Positions 55,501-63,649 of a stretch of DNA of 64,000 nucleotides are shown here, piece by piece. The stretch comes from Croceibacterium atlanticum. GTDB taxonomy: Bacteria > Pseudomonadota > Alphaproteobacteria > Sphingomonadales > Sphingomonadaceae. The stretch covers positions 1-64,000 of the forward strand of contig NZ_CP011453.2 in the NCBI RefSeq assembly GCF_001008165.2, written 5' to 3'. The notes below the pieces were generated by a model that saw only the letters and a list, made by a program, of their open reading frames with translations, was not told the origin of the DNA and did no database searches. The translations under genes were made by a program, and so were the position numbers. Within the stretch, counting starts at the first letter, position 1; the number at the start of each line of letters is the position of its first letter.

Positions 55501-56315
55501 GCCGTTTCGATGGGTGCGTCGAATTCGATATAGAAATGCGCACCTTCGAGAACCACGTTCTCCCGCCCGCCTTCGGGCTCGGTTTCGACGACCTGGAGAA
55601 ATTCCTTCTCCTCGCACAGGGTCAGATCGAAAACTTCCTCGGTCTCGGGCGTTCGTTCGAGAGTGAAAACCGCATCCAGTTGCAGTTCTTCCAGCCTGCC
55701 CTCTCTCTGGCGATCGTAATCGAAGGTCTGGTTGGCAACCGGCGTGACCACGGACACGAAGGTTCCGGAAAGGTGCAACGTAAAGCTGTCCTCGTCCCAT
55801 TCGGCAGTGATCGTGGCCGGGCGCCTGGCTTCCGCCCCGTAAACGGGAAATAGCTGAAGGCTGGAATCATTGGTCGCGCCCAGGCGGTTGTCGAATGACA
55901 CGGTGGCAAAGCTGCCGCGCATATTCGCCGCTTCCAGTCCGTGAACGGCATCTATCCGGCGCCGTCCCGGTCCGCACGGAATGGTCCCGATATGGATTTC
56001 GGAAAATGTATCGCCGACCCGATGGCGATGATCGTGCAGGACAATGCCGAAATAATCGCTGTCGCGATAGCCGCGCCGCACGAAGACGGCCTGCCCTTCC
56101 ATCTGGCCGTCCTTCTGCGAAACCGAGCTTCCGGCAACACTCCCCGACCATGAGCCGACAAGCCGGTCCCCATGCAGCACATCGTAACTGTCGCGGTAAG
56201 GCGCGTTCGGATCACGCCCCTGGGCGCCCGCCGCGGGACTGAACGCCAGCAGGTGGACCAGCAGCCCGCATATGAACAACAAGGCTCCCAATCCGTGCCT
56301 GTCTGGCCCCAGCAT
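52575..56315 (-). CDS. Giant secreted metzincin-type zinc protease
   Basis: 1,246 residues from the ATG at 56315, which has GGAG seven bases ahead; an upstream ATG at 56339 lacks a site. Signal peptide ends SPAAGAQG. Residues about 230-340 include a Big_5/Ig-like domain (YIEFDAPIETATLNETTVFM). The catalytic site, near residue 660, is EHEFGHVFALPH, the HExxHxxxxxH zinc motif, with a probable Met-turn in MRNLMFPC about 70 residues later. Several Ig-like units follow (a Big_5-type one near 1000), then a Pro-rich linker and a C-terminal beta domain with a Cys pair (ITRCELDNGG, VTGQCPAQ). A secreted or surface protease; the substrate is unknown. Confidence 0.82.
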   Translation of the reverse strand: MLGPDRHGLGALLFICGLLVHLLAFSPAAGAQGRDPNAPYRDSYDVLHGDRLVGSWSGSVAGSSVSQKDGQMEGQAVFVRRGYRDSDYFGIVLHDHRHRVGDTFSEIHIGTIPCGPGRRRIDAVHGLEAANMRGSFATVSFDNRLGATNDSSLQLFPVYGAEARRPATITAEWDEDSFTLHLSGTFVSVVTPVANQTFDYDRQREGRLEELQLDAVFTLERTPETEEVFDLTLCEEKEFLQVVETEPEGGRENVVLEGAHFYIEFDAPIETATLNETTVFMTTRNSGGGPIFVATDLSLVASDRVRISPTEPLLGGTVYDIEVMSGEDGLRGLEEEMLASDFRFSISTLVEPEQLRLEIHQVSRDAPLVKGKPAAGRIFVEWEERDDVHPSWQVLNYPVLAEITDLDDNPVFPEIADRARRPDVISDEERRLGEHSLNLFGWTPGSGSLPMHFTARVKPANPYPETAEPEPATVDHTMQYAAEHSDLLVFDYYLAEHAEWADGADERAKHYALLAAQQQQTYMNQIFPVARVVGRYQGSYNIARPICELPDALDWVFCDQDAGNLSALLRLFHEHVSARSVAHVIVSYHPPSLGGSGKTSVPFDQPSTLIARPGETGKAHLPAPDLASLRLPGVENRNVIVMSSSPLPSGVIPGFVTAPLIEHEFGHVFALPHTPFVDDGAHRAEVCNSLRNAKVPGIDGMRIALDGTTGWQKSSEFGNAQSGGPMRNLMFPCAYDHRDEYWIDADQYEWLVKRMPAILRNAGAHTGSLSSLDRRHYALPGQTGDEVFTSVTFDEGASNGQRWIMVSGVSDGTRAQFLPAVGVPGPRDPVSGAGPFELRVEDADGQLLALAPVGPAANDEIIWPFSATVAVTGEPARIILRNGDEILAESRALPELASPVVTSHAPGSAFRAGDRLEWEAGENADGGLAYSVRFSPDGRTWSDLAIFLAETGFTPDAQTLMPGEGAAFQIIAHDGVAERVTLLPVQVEIPLTPLVSWPSEGGQSGQDSSAGVAFNVAIDPASLDAVSIQADGAPVPARISLSPSGNILTIAPRDPVPGRAYTAIIGTGLRALDGRRLEREIRLEFAPDAGAEAEAPQPWAADRPALGSASGGDSPQPVPEQGRQPPRADDVAATGDGEITLEVGSNPTIPAKITRCELDNGGALRGLGIVFETNPGSRLEIRMQQAGGTITAELSRSDGYDVSNSGSTGGWEMQLDQEGQISARGKVGFGGDVAGFSVTGQCPAQP

Positions 56316-56369
56316 CGATTTCTCCGTTTTCCCGGTCATTCCGGTGTCGCGCGCGGCAAGGGCGCGGGA

Positions 56370-56960
56370 TCAGGCGCCCTTGCGCAAGGCGGTGTCGAAA
56401 CTTCCCTCGACATTCATGCAATCGCTCGTGTCGGCTTCGGCAAAGAAGCGGGCCTTGCGGCAGAGACTGGCCGTGAACTGGCCGATTGCCGAGGCGGAAC
56501 CCTCTTCAAGCGACAGGGATTCGAGCGAGATTTGCGGGGCGGTTTCGCTGCTCTCGCTGCTGTAGAACGGCTCGTCCATCCCGTCCGGGAAGTAGGATAT
56601 CGTGACGCCGGCAAGCGGGGCGGATGCGTCCTCTCCCGCCAGGGTAAAGCCGAGATTGATGACATTGTGCATCACGCTGTCCGCATCGGGATCATGTGCC
56701 TGCACCGAAATCATCGTCGTCGGGCCGATCTTCCTGAATTCGGCGGTCGCTGTTCCCTCTGACGGAACAGCCAGCGTGGCCCCGCGATAGGCGGTGCCAT
56801 CCATCGTGGCATTCACCTCGCCAATATGGGACCGTTCGATGGCGCCACTGGATTGGGGCGCGGCTTCTGTTTCAGTCTCTTCGGATTGGGAACAGGCGCC
56901 CGTCATCAGAACCGCAGCCATGGCGAAAACGGCAGAAGAGTGTCGGGATGGCAATATCAT
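56370..56960 (-). CDS. Putative lipoprotein of the metzincin operon
   Basis: 196 residues. The N-terminus runs to LMTGACSQSEE, a near-lipobox with Cys at about residue 23, so lipidation is likely though the -3 residue is Thr. The mature part is acidic and beta-rich (MDGTAYRGATLAVPSEG) with two further cysteines (SLCRKARF, SDCMNVEGSF). AAGGA precedes the ATG. No known family. It lies 54 bp ahead of the protease start. Confidence 0.7.
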   Translation of the reverse strand: MILPSRHSSAVFAMAAVLMTGACSQSEETETEAAPQSSGAIERSHIGEVNATMDGTAYRGATLAVPSEGTATAEFRKIGPTTMISVQAHDPDADSVMHNVINLGFTLAGEDASAPLAGVTISYFPDGMDEPFYSSESSETAPQISLESLSLEEGSASAIGQFTASLCRKARFFAEADTSDCMNVEGSFDTALRKGA

Positions 56961-56984
56961 CAGGGGTTCCTTGTCAGCCGGCGG

Positions 56985-57743
56985 TCAGGGGAAAGACCAA
57001 TCGCCGTGTTCGATGCGAAAAATGCGTATGGGGGCGCCGGGCTGATCCGGGTCGGCACGCAGCCTGAACAGCGCGGTGTGCAATTGCCCGAAATTCACGA
57101 TATCCACCTTCACGGTGATCATTCCGCGAAACATGGGCTGGTCCGGATCCGGAACAGGGTCGCCATAAGTTCCGTCGAAATCCTGCGCGCCGAACAGCGG
57201 ATCGGCCTGGAGCGGGCGCGATTGCATCGCCTTCACGGCATCCGCGGGAAAATAATCGGGCGCATTGGCCGGATCGAGTGGATGGGAGCCGGTATTGGCG
57301 GCGCGGTCCGCATGGTCATAGAGCGCGCGCACCAGATCCACGGCCCCGGCGATCATGGCCTCGCTTCCGGCCGGTGCCGGCCTTTGCGCCGCTTCGTACC
57401 CCTCGCCCACGAGGTAGCGTTGCCGCACCCAACCGGCCCTGGACAGGTCTGCCGAGCGCATCAGGCACCAGCTCGGAGGAAGCGCATCGCGCTGGGCCTG
57501 CGTCAATTTCGCCTGCGCCGCCGCTATGAGAAGCGGCACGCATGTAACCTGCTGAAGGCCGCGCTCATCATGTGCAAACGCGTCGATGACGGGATAATTC
57601 GTGCCGGGCCCCATCCGGGCATTGAGCACGTCACCCGCCGCAACATCATGGACCCTCCAGGCATCAGGCCCATGTCCGTCGATCTCGGCATGGGCCATGG
57701 CCGGGCAGCAGGAAATGCACAAAGCTGCGAGGAAAACACGCAT
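56985..57743 (-). CDS. Exported SH3-like domain protein
   Basis: 252 residues with a signal peptide ending AMAHAEI. An SH3b-type segment (DVLNARMGPGTNYPVIDAF and GWVRQRYLVGE) takes up residues about 30-110, as in bacterial SH3 proteins that bind wall peptides. The second half (FRGMITVKVDIVNFGQLHTA) is a separate beta unit. It is 8 bp after the Yip1-like gene and 24 bp before the lipoprotein gene, both on the same strand. Confidence 0.75.
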   Translation of the reverse strand: MRVFLAALCISCCPAMAHAEIDGHGPDAWRVHDVAAGDVLNARMGPGTNYPVIDAFAHDERGLQQVTCVPLLIAAAQAKLTQAQRDALPPSWCLMRSADLSRAGWVRQRYLVGEGYEAAQRPAPAGSEAMIAGAVDLVRALYDHADRAANTGSHPLDPANAPDYFPADAVKAMQSRPLQADPLFGAQDFDGTYGDPVPDPDQPMFRGMITVKVDIVNFGQLHTALFRLRADPDQPGAPIRIFRIEHGDWSFP

Positions 57744-57751
57744 CGGAGCGG

Positions 57752-59029
57752 TTACTTCCGGGCAACGGCCGCTTCGATGGCGTCGAGATCGAGATCGTTG
57801 ATGGCCGCTTTCAGCACATCAATTTCCACCCCGCGGCCTTCTGCGCTGACCATCACGCGGTTGCCGACAAGGATGTTATATTCGCTCCGCTTGGAAACGC
57901 TGTCCCATTTTTCGCCGGTCATGCGCCCATTGACCTGCCCCAGCCGTTCATATCCGGTCGCGGTTTTGCGGTCGCGCTGGACGCTGAGGCTGGACGCCAT
58001 GGCGGAAATGCCCCCGATCGGCGCCATGTCCACCATCTCGACACTGACGGTCCTGTCTCCGCTGCCATATCTGGCTTCGGCGCTGGATCCGAGACCGCCG
58101 CCCACGGATGCGTTCTGCGTTTCCGTCACCGGCAGACCGGCCAGGTTTTGCGGCAGGAGGGAGGCCAGCCGCTTCGGATCAATGGCTGCCGACTGGCTGC
58201 CCATGGGGTTTTGCAGGATCGCCCCGGCCTGATCACCCGCTGCCATGCTTTCGGCCAGTCCCGCAATATCGGCACTGTTTACTGTCTCGTCCCCTTCCCC
58301 CAGGCTCTCCACCATATCCGCGATCGCGGCACTGCCGATGGCATTATCGCTTGCAAATGGCCGGGTGAGAGCCGCGGTCAGCGATCCGATCAGCAATCCG
58401 CCAATCACCATCACCAGGACGACAACGCCTGTATAGGCCAGCGCTTTTTCCTTCGGCGCCTTCATCAGCAAGGGCAGGCCGAGATAGAGCAGATAGAGGC
58501 TGTACAATCCCAGGACCGTCAGAACTGACAGCGCCGGGAGGATATTGAAGACCCCGACGACCCATGCCGCCGTGGCGGAATAGGCGGCCACCTTGAATGC
58601 CCGGACCTTGTCCGCCGCGCCGCCGAATTTCGGTGCCAGCCAGTTGATTACCAGACCCAGCACGAAGATTCCGGCCAGCGTCAAACCATATTGCACCACG
58701 GCCGAGGTGAGCGCCGACGCCACGGATGGCCGGTATGTCATGCCGAGCACCGACACACCGAAGACAAGCGAGCCGATCAGCGTTGCAATCGGCGGTATCG
58801 CCGCGAGCGGGAGAACATGCCGGGAATAGATGCCGGCAATGCTCGCCGGTTCCTGATCGATGCGCTGCCATTCGGTCCGGGGGGTGAACAGGATGTTCCT
58901 GACCCGCGCGGTCAGCTGCGCCCTGGCTTCAGGTGAATTCCACGCTGCGCCTTCTGCTTCGCTCCCCGCCGGGGCATGGCTGGCCGCATCCGGCGCGGCC
59001 TGATCCTTGGTAGAGTCTGGTGTCGTCAT
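57752..59029 (-). CDS. Yip1-domain membrane protein
   Basis: 425 residues from the ATG at 59029, which follows AGGCACCAGG. After a disordered N-terminus, LTARVRNILFTPRTEWQRID opens the Yip1 domain; five membrane helices follow (PLAAIPPIATLIGSLVFGV, then YGLTLAGIFVLGLVINW and others) to about residue 210. The C-terminal 200 residues are soluble, with repeated DAIEAAVARK-like ends. Yip1 proteins are membrane organisers of unclear bacterial role. First gene of the leftward metzincin operon. Confidence 0.8.
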   Translation of the reverse strand: MTTPDSTKDQAAPDAASHAPAGSEAEGAAWNSPEARAQLTARVRNILFTPRTEWQRIDQEPASIAGIYSRHVLPLAAIPPIATLIGSLVFGVSVLGMTYRPSVASALTSAVVQYGLTLAGIFVLGLVINWLAPKFGGAADKVRAFKVAAYSATAAWVVGVFNILPALSVLTVLGLYSLYLLYLGLPLLMKAPKEKALAYTGVVVLVMVIGGLLIGSLTAALTRPFASDNAIGSAAIADMVESLGEGDETVNSADIAGLAESMAAGDQAGAILQNPMGSQSAAIDPKRLASLLPQNLAGLPVTETQNASVGGGLGSSAEARYGSGDRTVSVEMVDMAPIGGISAMASSLSVQRDRKTATGYERLGQVNGRMTGEKWDSVSKRSEYNILVGNRVMVSAEGRGVEIDVLKAAINDLDLDAIEAAVARK

Positions 59030-59208
59030 CCTGGTGCCTTCCATCGGGCACCGGCGATGGCACCCTTCCCCTGGGCCTGCCCGCCGCGCTTTCCCCGAAG
59101 GGAACCATCGCGCGATCCGGGCCCGGCCTCATGTCCTGAGCCGCTGCGATAGTCCGCCGCCGCCAGCGGCGGGAATAGTGCAAATGCTCTATGGCAGTGC
59201 GGCTGAAG

Positions 59209-60177
59209 TCAGCGCCGCTCGCGGTCGATCAGCGAAGCCAGGCTCGCCTTGCTGGAGATGCCGAGCTTCTCGTAAATCCGCGCCAGCTGATTGCGGACGG
59301 TGGAAGGAGACGAGCCCAGTTCGCGGGCCACGTCCTTGTGGGTCAGACCGGCGGCGAACAGTTCGGCGACTTCGCGCTCGCGCGGGGAAAGGCAATCGAG
59401 CACCGGCGCGGCTGACAAATGGAGGAAGTAGTTTCTGCCAAAGGGCGCAATTCGGGCGCTCACATTCATGCCGCGCACGCTTTTCCGCCGCTTCAGCGCG
59501 TGCAGCAATTCAGTGGGCAGGCCGCTGGCGCAATTGCCCCATTCCCGCCTGGCGAGTTCGAAAAAGGGCTGTTCGGCGGACAGGATCGTACCATCCGCAC
59601 TCACCAGCGCCACGGCTTCTCTTTCGACATCGCCGCGCGCGCGCCGGATATCCCGGCTCATCCGCAAAGCCTGGGAAAAATGCGGCATGAGCAGCTGCTT
59701 GATGCTGCGTTCGTCATCCGTGAATTCGGACGGGCGATTATCGGCGCACAGGCCCACGAAGCTGACATATCCGTCAGACTGTTCCGCCACGATGGTGGCC
59801 ATCATGTGCGAAGCATCGAACCTGCGCCAATGTTCGTTATAGGCCAGGCCTCTGCGATAGCTTGGCACATCATCGAAACGAGCCGTGGTGCCCAGCCTGT
59901 TCAGGGTGAGATCGCAGAAAGCGTCCTGGTCGGCGACCTCCTCCCATTCCCCCAGGATCGCCTTGCTCTGGTCAAGAACAATGAGATCGGTAACCAGCCG
60001 GCCCTCTGCCTGCCCTCCCCCCCATACGGCGAAGTCGAAGGGCACGATTTCCTGAAAGCGCCTGAGCACGCGGAGCCGCAGCTCATCGGGTCCGCACTCC
60101 GCCGCATCGTGGTAGAGTTCGAGGAGGAAATCGGCCATCCCCGTTGCTGATCCCAGGAGCGTTGCGCCGCCCGACAT
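59209..60177 (-). CDS. LuxR-family transcriptional regulator
   Basis: 322 residues from the ATG at 60177, which follows GGAAACGGGGAAA. The C-terminal 60 residues are the LuxR helix-turn-helix: LSPREREVAELFAAGLTHKD, then VARELGSSPSTVRNQLARIY. The N-terminal 240 residues are a sensor-like part without an obvious autoinducer-binding or receiver signature. It is divergent from the MetR-like gene. The 338 bp between the two hold no supported gene and no clear operator. Confidence 0.87.
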   Translation of the reverse strand: MSGGATLLGSATGMADFLLELYHDAAECGPDELRLRVLRRFQEIVPFDFAVWGGGQAEGRLVTDLIVLDQSKAILGEWEEVADQDAFCDLTLNRLGTTARFDDVPSYRRGLAYNEHWRRFDASHMMATIVAEQSDGYVSFVGLCADNRPSEFTDDERSIKQLLMPHFSQALRMSRDIRRARGDVEREAVALVSADGTILSAEQPFFELARREWGNCASGLPTELLHALKRRKSVRGMNVSARIAPFGRNYFLHLSAAPVLDCLSPREREVAELFAAGLTHKDVARELGSSPSTVRNQLARIYEKLGISSKASLASLIDRERR

Positions 60178-60515
60178 GATTTCCCCGTTTCCTGCCCGAG
60201 CGGCAAACCGCATCGCTTGAAGAACCGGAACCTAGCATTATCCGCAAAGACTTTAAGGCCGGATGCAAATATCCTGCTCACGCTCTCGTGATTGGCGGAC
60301 GGGACATTACCGGGCATAGCGGAAGGCGGCTTAATGACAGGTGATCAGCACAAAACCGTTACAAGCCCACTTCTCCTCCTTCCGAAGATCCCAGGGTCCC
60401 GGTATCGGAATGCTCTTGCATCGTATGACGAGATAGAGGGTCTGCTTACCGGCGCAGATCGATCACCGTGGAAGAATGGACCAAGTGAGGGATAAATGAG
60501 AGGTCGTCACCGCTA

Positions 60516-61388
60516 ATGCTCGATATCCAGCCTCTTGCCATTCTGCGCGAGATTAACCGGACGGGAAGTCTGACGCAGGCGGCAGACAACCTTTGCCTGA
60601 CCCAATCGGCGGTAAGTCATGCGATCCGCCGTTTTGAAAAACGTCATGGCGTCAAAGTGTGGGAGCGCGAGGGGCATAAGCTGCGCCTGACGCTCACCGG
60701 CGAATATCTTCTGAGCCTCGCTCAGCGGGTGTTGCCGCAACTCGAACATGGCGCCAACGTGCTCGAGGATTATGCGCGTGGAAGGCGCGGTGCGATCCGG
60801 GTCGGAATGGAATGCCATCCTTGCCAGGACTGGCTGATGCGGGTGGTCGATCCATTTCTCGTGGAATGGCCCGATGTCGAGCTGGACGTGACCACAGCAT
60901 TCCAGTTCGGCGGCCTTAACGCGTTACTCGGTCATGAGATCGATATTCTCGTTACCCCCGATCCCATGGAACGTGCGGGAACCGAATACCGGGCCGTCTT
61001 CGATTACGAATTGGTGCTCGCAGTCGCCAGCACTCATCCCCTCGCGCGGAAAACGCGGATCGAGCCGGAAGATCTGGCAAGCGAGACCCTGATTACCTAT
61101 CCCGTCTCGCGCGAGCGGCTCGATATCTACACGCGTTTTCTGGCCCCGGCCCATGTCATGCCGCACCGTCATCGAACCGTCGAAACCACAGATCTGATGT
61201 TGCGGATGGTCGCCTCGGGCCGTGCCGTCAGTGCGACACCCGATTGGCTTTTGCACGAAGTCGAGGGGGTGAGAGGGGTGCCGATCGGCGAGGGCATCCA
61301 GAAATCCATCCATCTCGGCCGGCGTGCCGGTAAGGCGCCCGCTTACATGAACAGCTTCATGGAACTGGCAGCCAACGTCCACCTCTAG
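60516..61388 (+). CDS. MetR-like LysR regulator
   Basis: 290 residues. The LysR helix-turn-helix is REINRTGSLTQAADNLCLTQ followed by SAVSHAIRRFEKRHG. The effector domain starts with AIRVGMECHPCQDWLM, close to the effector pocket of MetR, the homocysteine-responsive activator of methionine genes. It is 149 bp upstream of mesX on the same strand, with inverted repeats between. Very probably the activator of the mesX-mesD operon, with homocysteine as co-inducer by analogy. Confidence 0.85.
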   Translation: MLDIQPLAILREINRTGSLTQAADNLCLTQSAVSHAIRRFEKRHGVKVWEREGHKLRLTLTGEYLLSLAQRVLPQLEHGANVLEDYARGRRGAIRVGMECHPCQDWLMRVVDPFLVEWPDVELDVTTAFQFGGLNALLGHEIDILVTPDPMERAGTEYRAVFDYELVLAVASTHPLARKTRIEPEDLASETLITYPVSRERLDIYTRFLAPAHVMPHRHRTVETTDLMLRMVASGRAVSATPDWLLHEVEGVRGVPIGEGIQKSIHLGRRAGKAPAYMNSFMELAANVHL

Positions 61389-61403
61389 ATTGGCGGGCGG
61401 CCA

Positions 61404-61451
61404 CATGACCACATGTCATGAATTCGGCCTGTATTGTCATTTGAATTCATG
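61404..61451. promoter_or_regulatory. Operator cluster upstream of mesX
   Basis: CATGAC-CACAT-GTCATG (61404-61420) is a perfect 6-bp repeat with a 5-nt spacer. CATGAATTC (61417-61425) and GAATTCATG (61443-61451) form a second, 9-bp repeat. The TGAA/TTCA halves recall the MetR site TGAA-N5-TTCA. It lies 87 bp upstream of the mesX start. Confidence 0.5.
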
Positions 61452-61537
61452 CTGCACCTGCGCAAACAGGCGCCCATCCACCGCGCCCGGCTCAAGCGAG
61501 AAAGCTACCGTGCGCCGCCCGATGAAAGGCATATGTG

Positions 61538-62524
61538 ATGCAGGTCACCATGGCGCGAGATGTCGCTTTTACGATCCGAAGTCTCCGGTTCGACGACACC
61601 TATACTCCAACAGAAGGCACGCGGCTCACCACCAATTTCGCCAATCTGGCGCGCGGAGAACGGCGCCAGGACAACCTGCGCAACGCGTTGCAGATGATCG
61701 ACAACCGTTTCAATGATCTGGCACATTGGGATAATCACAAGCGCGATCGCTACACGGTCGAACTCGACATCATCTCCGTCGAGATAAATATCCCGGACGA
61801 AGCGGCGTTCCCGGCGATTGAAATCCTCAGGACCACGATCCTCGACCGCAAGACGGGCAAACGGATCGAAGGCATCGCCGGTAATAATCTCTCGTCCTAT
61901 GTGCGCGACTATGATTTCAGCGTGCTGCTGCCCCGCCACAATGAAGGGCGCGAGGAGTTCAGCGTGCCGGAGGGTTTCGGCGAGCTTCACGGCAGGCTGT
62001 TCAAGGCCTTCGTTGCCTCCGACGCCTTCAAGGCGCATTGCGGCAAACCCCCGGTGATCTGTCTCAGCGTATCGGACGCCAAGACCTATCATCGCACCGC
62101 GAACCGGCATCCGATCCTGGGAGTCGAATTCGTGCCGGACGAATCCTCGCTGACCGAGCAGTATTTTCGCAAGATGGGGATGCAGGTGCGCTATTTCATG
62201 CCGCCGAAGGCCGCGGCCCCGCTCGCATTCTACTTCGTCGGCGACCTGCTGAACGATTACAGCAACCTCGAACTGATCGGCACGATCAGCACAATGGAAA
62301 CCTTCCAGCGCATCTACCGCCCGGAAATCTACAATGCCAATTCGATGGCCGGGGAATGCTTCCGGCCCAGCTTGGGGCATCAGGATTTCTCGCTCACGCG
62401 GATCGTCTACGACCGTGAGGAGCGCGGGCGCCTTGCCGTCGAGCAGGGCCGTTTTGCCGAACGCTATTTCATCAAGCCTCACAGCGCGTTCGTTGGCCGC
62501 TGGCTCGATAATCTTGCCGCCTGA
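61538..62524 (+). CDS. mesX: MesX, DUF1852 partner of methionine synthase MesD
   Basis: 328 residues from ATG 61538, with AAAGG nine bases ahead; an ATG at 61550 (MARDVAFTIRS) is an alternative. The DUF1852 family pattern is clear: TNFANLARGERRQDNLRNAL, DRYTVELDIISVEINIP, SYVRDYDFSVLLPRHNEGRE and HPILGVEFVPDE. Published genetics on this family ties it to MesD, which needs MesX and oxygen for methionine synthesis. It is suspected to be an oxygenase. It is first in the operon mesX-mesD-flavin reductase. The last gene could supply reduced flavin. Confidence 0.9.
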   Translation: MQVTMARDVAFTIRSLRFDDTYTPTEGTRLTTNFANLARGERRQDNLRNALQMIDNRFNDLAHWDNHKRDRYTVELDIISVEINIPDEAAFPAIEILRTTILDRKTGKRIEGIAGNNLSSYVRDYDFSVLLPRHNEGREEFSVPEGFGELHGRLFKAFVASDAFKAHCGKPPVICLSVSDAKTYHRTANRHPILGVEFVPDESSLTEQYFRKMGMQVRYFMPPKAAAPLAFYFVGDLLNDYSNLELIGTISTMETFQRIYRPEIYNANSMAGECFRPSLGHQDFSLTRIVYDREERGRLAVEQGRFAERYFIKPHSAFVGRWLDNLAA

Positions 62525-62544
62525 TCCAGAGAGAATTGATTACC

Positions 62545-63636
62545 ATGACAGGATTGCTCCCCACCTCGATTGTCGGCAGCCTGCCCAAGCCCGTCTGGCT
62601 GGCCGAGCCGGAAAAACTCTGGTCACCGTGGAAAATGGAAGCCGGCCAACTTGCCGAGGGCAAGCGCGACGCTCTTGTCCTGTCATGTGCCGAACAGCAC
62701 CGCGCCGGGCTCGACATCGTCAGCGATGGCGAGCAGACGCGGCAGCACTTCGTCACGACCTTCATCGAACAGCTCTCCGGCGTCGATTTCGCGCGGCGCG
62801 AGACGGTCACTATCCGTAACCGCTACGAGGCGAGCGTGCCCACCGTGGTTGGCCCGGTCGCCCGCGAAAAACCCGTGTTCGTCGACGATGCGCGCCATTT
62901 GCGTGCGCATACCGATCGCCCGATAAAATGGGCACTGCCCGGCCCGCTGACGATGGTCGATACGCTCTACGACGCCCATTACCGGAGCCGTGAAAAGCTG
63001 GCCTGGGAGTTCGCAGCGGTCCTCAACCAGGAGGCGCGCGAACTCCAGGCTGCGGGCGTGAATATCATCCAGTTCGACGAGCCCGCATTCAACGTGTTCT
63101 TCGACGAGGTCAATGACTGGGGCGTTGCCGCATTGGAACGCGCGATCGAGGGGCTGAATTGCGAGACCGCCGTGCACATATGCTATGGCTACGGCATCAA
63201 GGCCAACACCGACTGGAAGGCGACGCTCGGTTCGGAATGGCGGCAATATGAAGAAATCTTCCCCAGGCTCCAGACATCCGGCGTCGATCTGGTTTCGCTC
63301 GAATGCCATAATTCGCGCGTTCCGATGGACCTGATCGAGCTGATCCGCGGCAAGAAGGTGATGGTCGGGGCGATCGATGTGGCGAGTAACCGGATCGAAA
63401 CACCGGAGGAAGTCGCGAACGTCCTGCGCAGCGCGTTGCAATTCGTCGATCCGGACAAGCTCTACCCTTGCACCAATTGCGGTATGGCGCCGCTTCCCCG
63501 TGAGATCGCAAGAGGCAAGCTCAAGGCATTGTCAGAAGGGGCTGAACTCGTGCGCCGGGAACTGACGGGTGTGCAAGCATCGCCGCGGGAATCGTCGACG
63601 CATCACCGGGCCGGTGAAACCGTCGCGGCAAGCTAG
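62545..63636 (+). CDS. mesD: MesD, core-MetE type folate-independent methionine synthase
   Basis: 363 residues, equal to the C-terminal catalytic half of MetE and lacking the N-terminal folate-binding half. The zinc ligands match MetE: His and Cys in VHICYGYG, Glu in SLECHNSR and Cys in CTNCGMAPL. FDEPAFNVFFDE supplies the homocysteine-site acidic residues and LPTSIVGSLPKP the N-terminal motif. It methylates homocysteine; the methyl donor in this family is not known to me. It is 20 bp after mesX. ATG 62545 is chosen over an in-frame TTG nine bases earlier. Confidence 0.92.
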   Translation: MTGLLPTSIVGSLPKPVWLAEPEKLWSPWKMEAGQLAEGKRDALVLSCAEQHRAGLDIVSDGEQTRQHFVTTFIEQLSGVDFARRETVTIRNRYEASVPTVVGPVAREKPVFVDDARHLRAHTDRPIKWALPGPLTMVDTLYDAHYRSREKLAWEFAAVLNQEARELQAAGVNIIQFDEPAFNVFFDEVNDWGVAALERAIEGLNCETAVHICYGYGIKANTDWKATLGSEWRQYEEIFPRLQTSGVDLVSLECHNSRVPMDLIELIRGKKVMVGAIDVASNRIETPEEVANVLRSALQFVDPDKLYPCTNCGMAPLPREIARGKLKALSEGAELVRRELTGVQASPRESSTHHRAGETVAAS

Positions 63637-63649
63637 GAACGAGGACTTC

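Noticed and set aside
60334-60495. Possible 53-residue frame (MTGDQHKTV...) with GGAAGG ahead
   Set aside because: No family resemblance and no conserved pattern. It lies in the divergent promoter region between two regulators.
61461-61534. SAM- or SAH-type riboswitch in the mesX leader
   Set aside because: The leader contains small stems, but I could not match any known SAM or SAH riboswitch core by eye.
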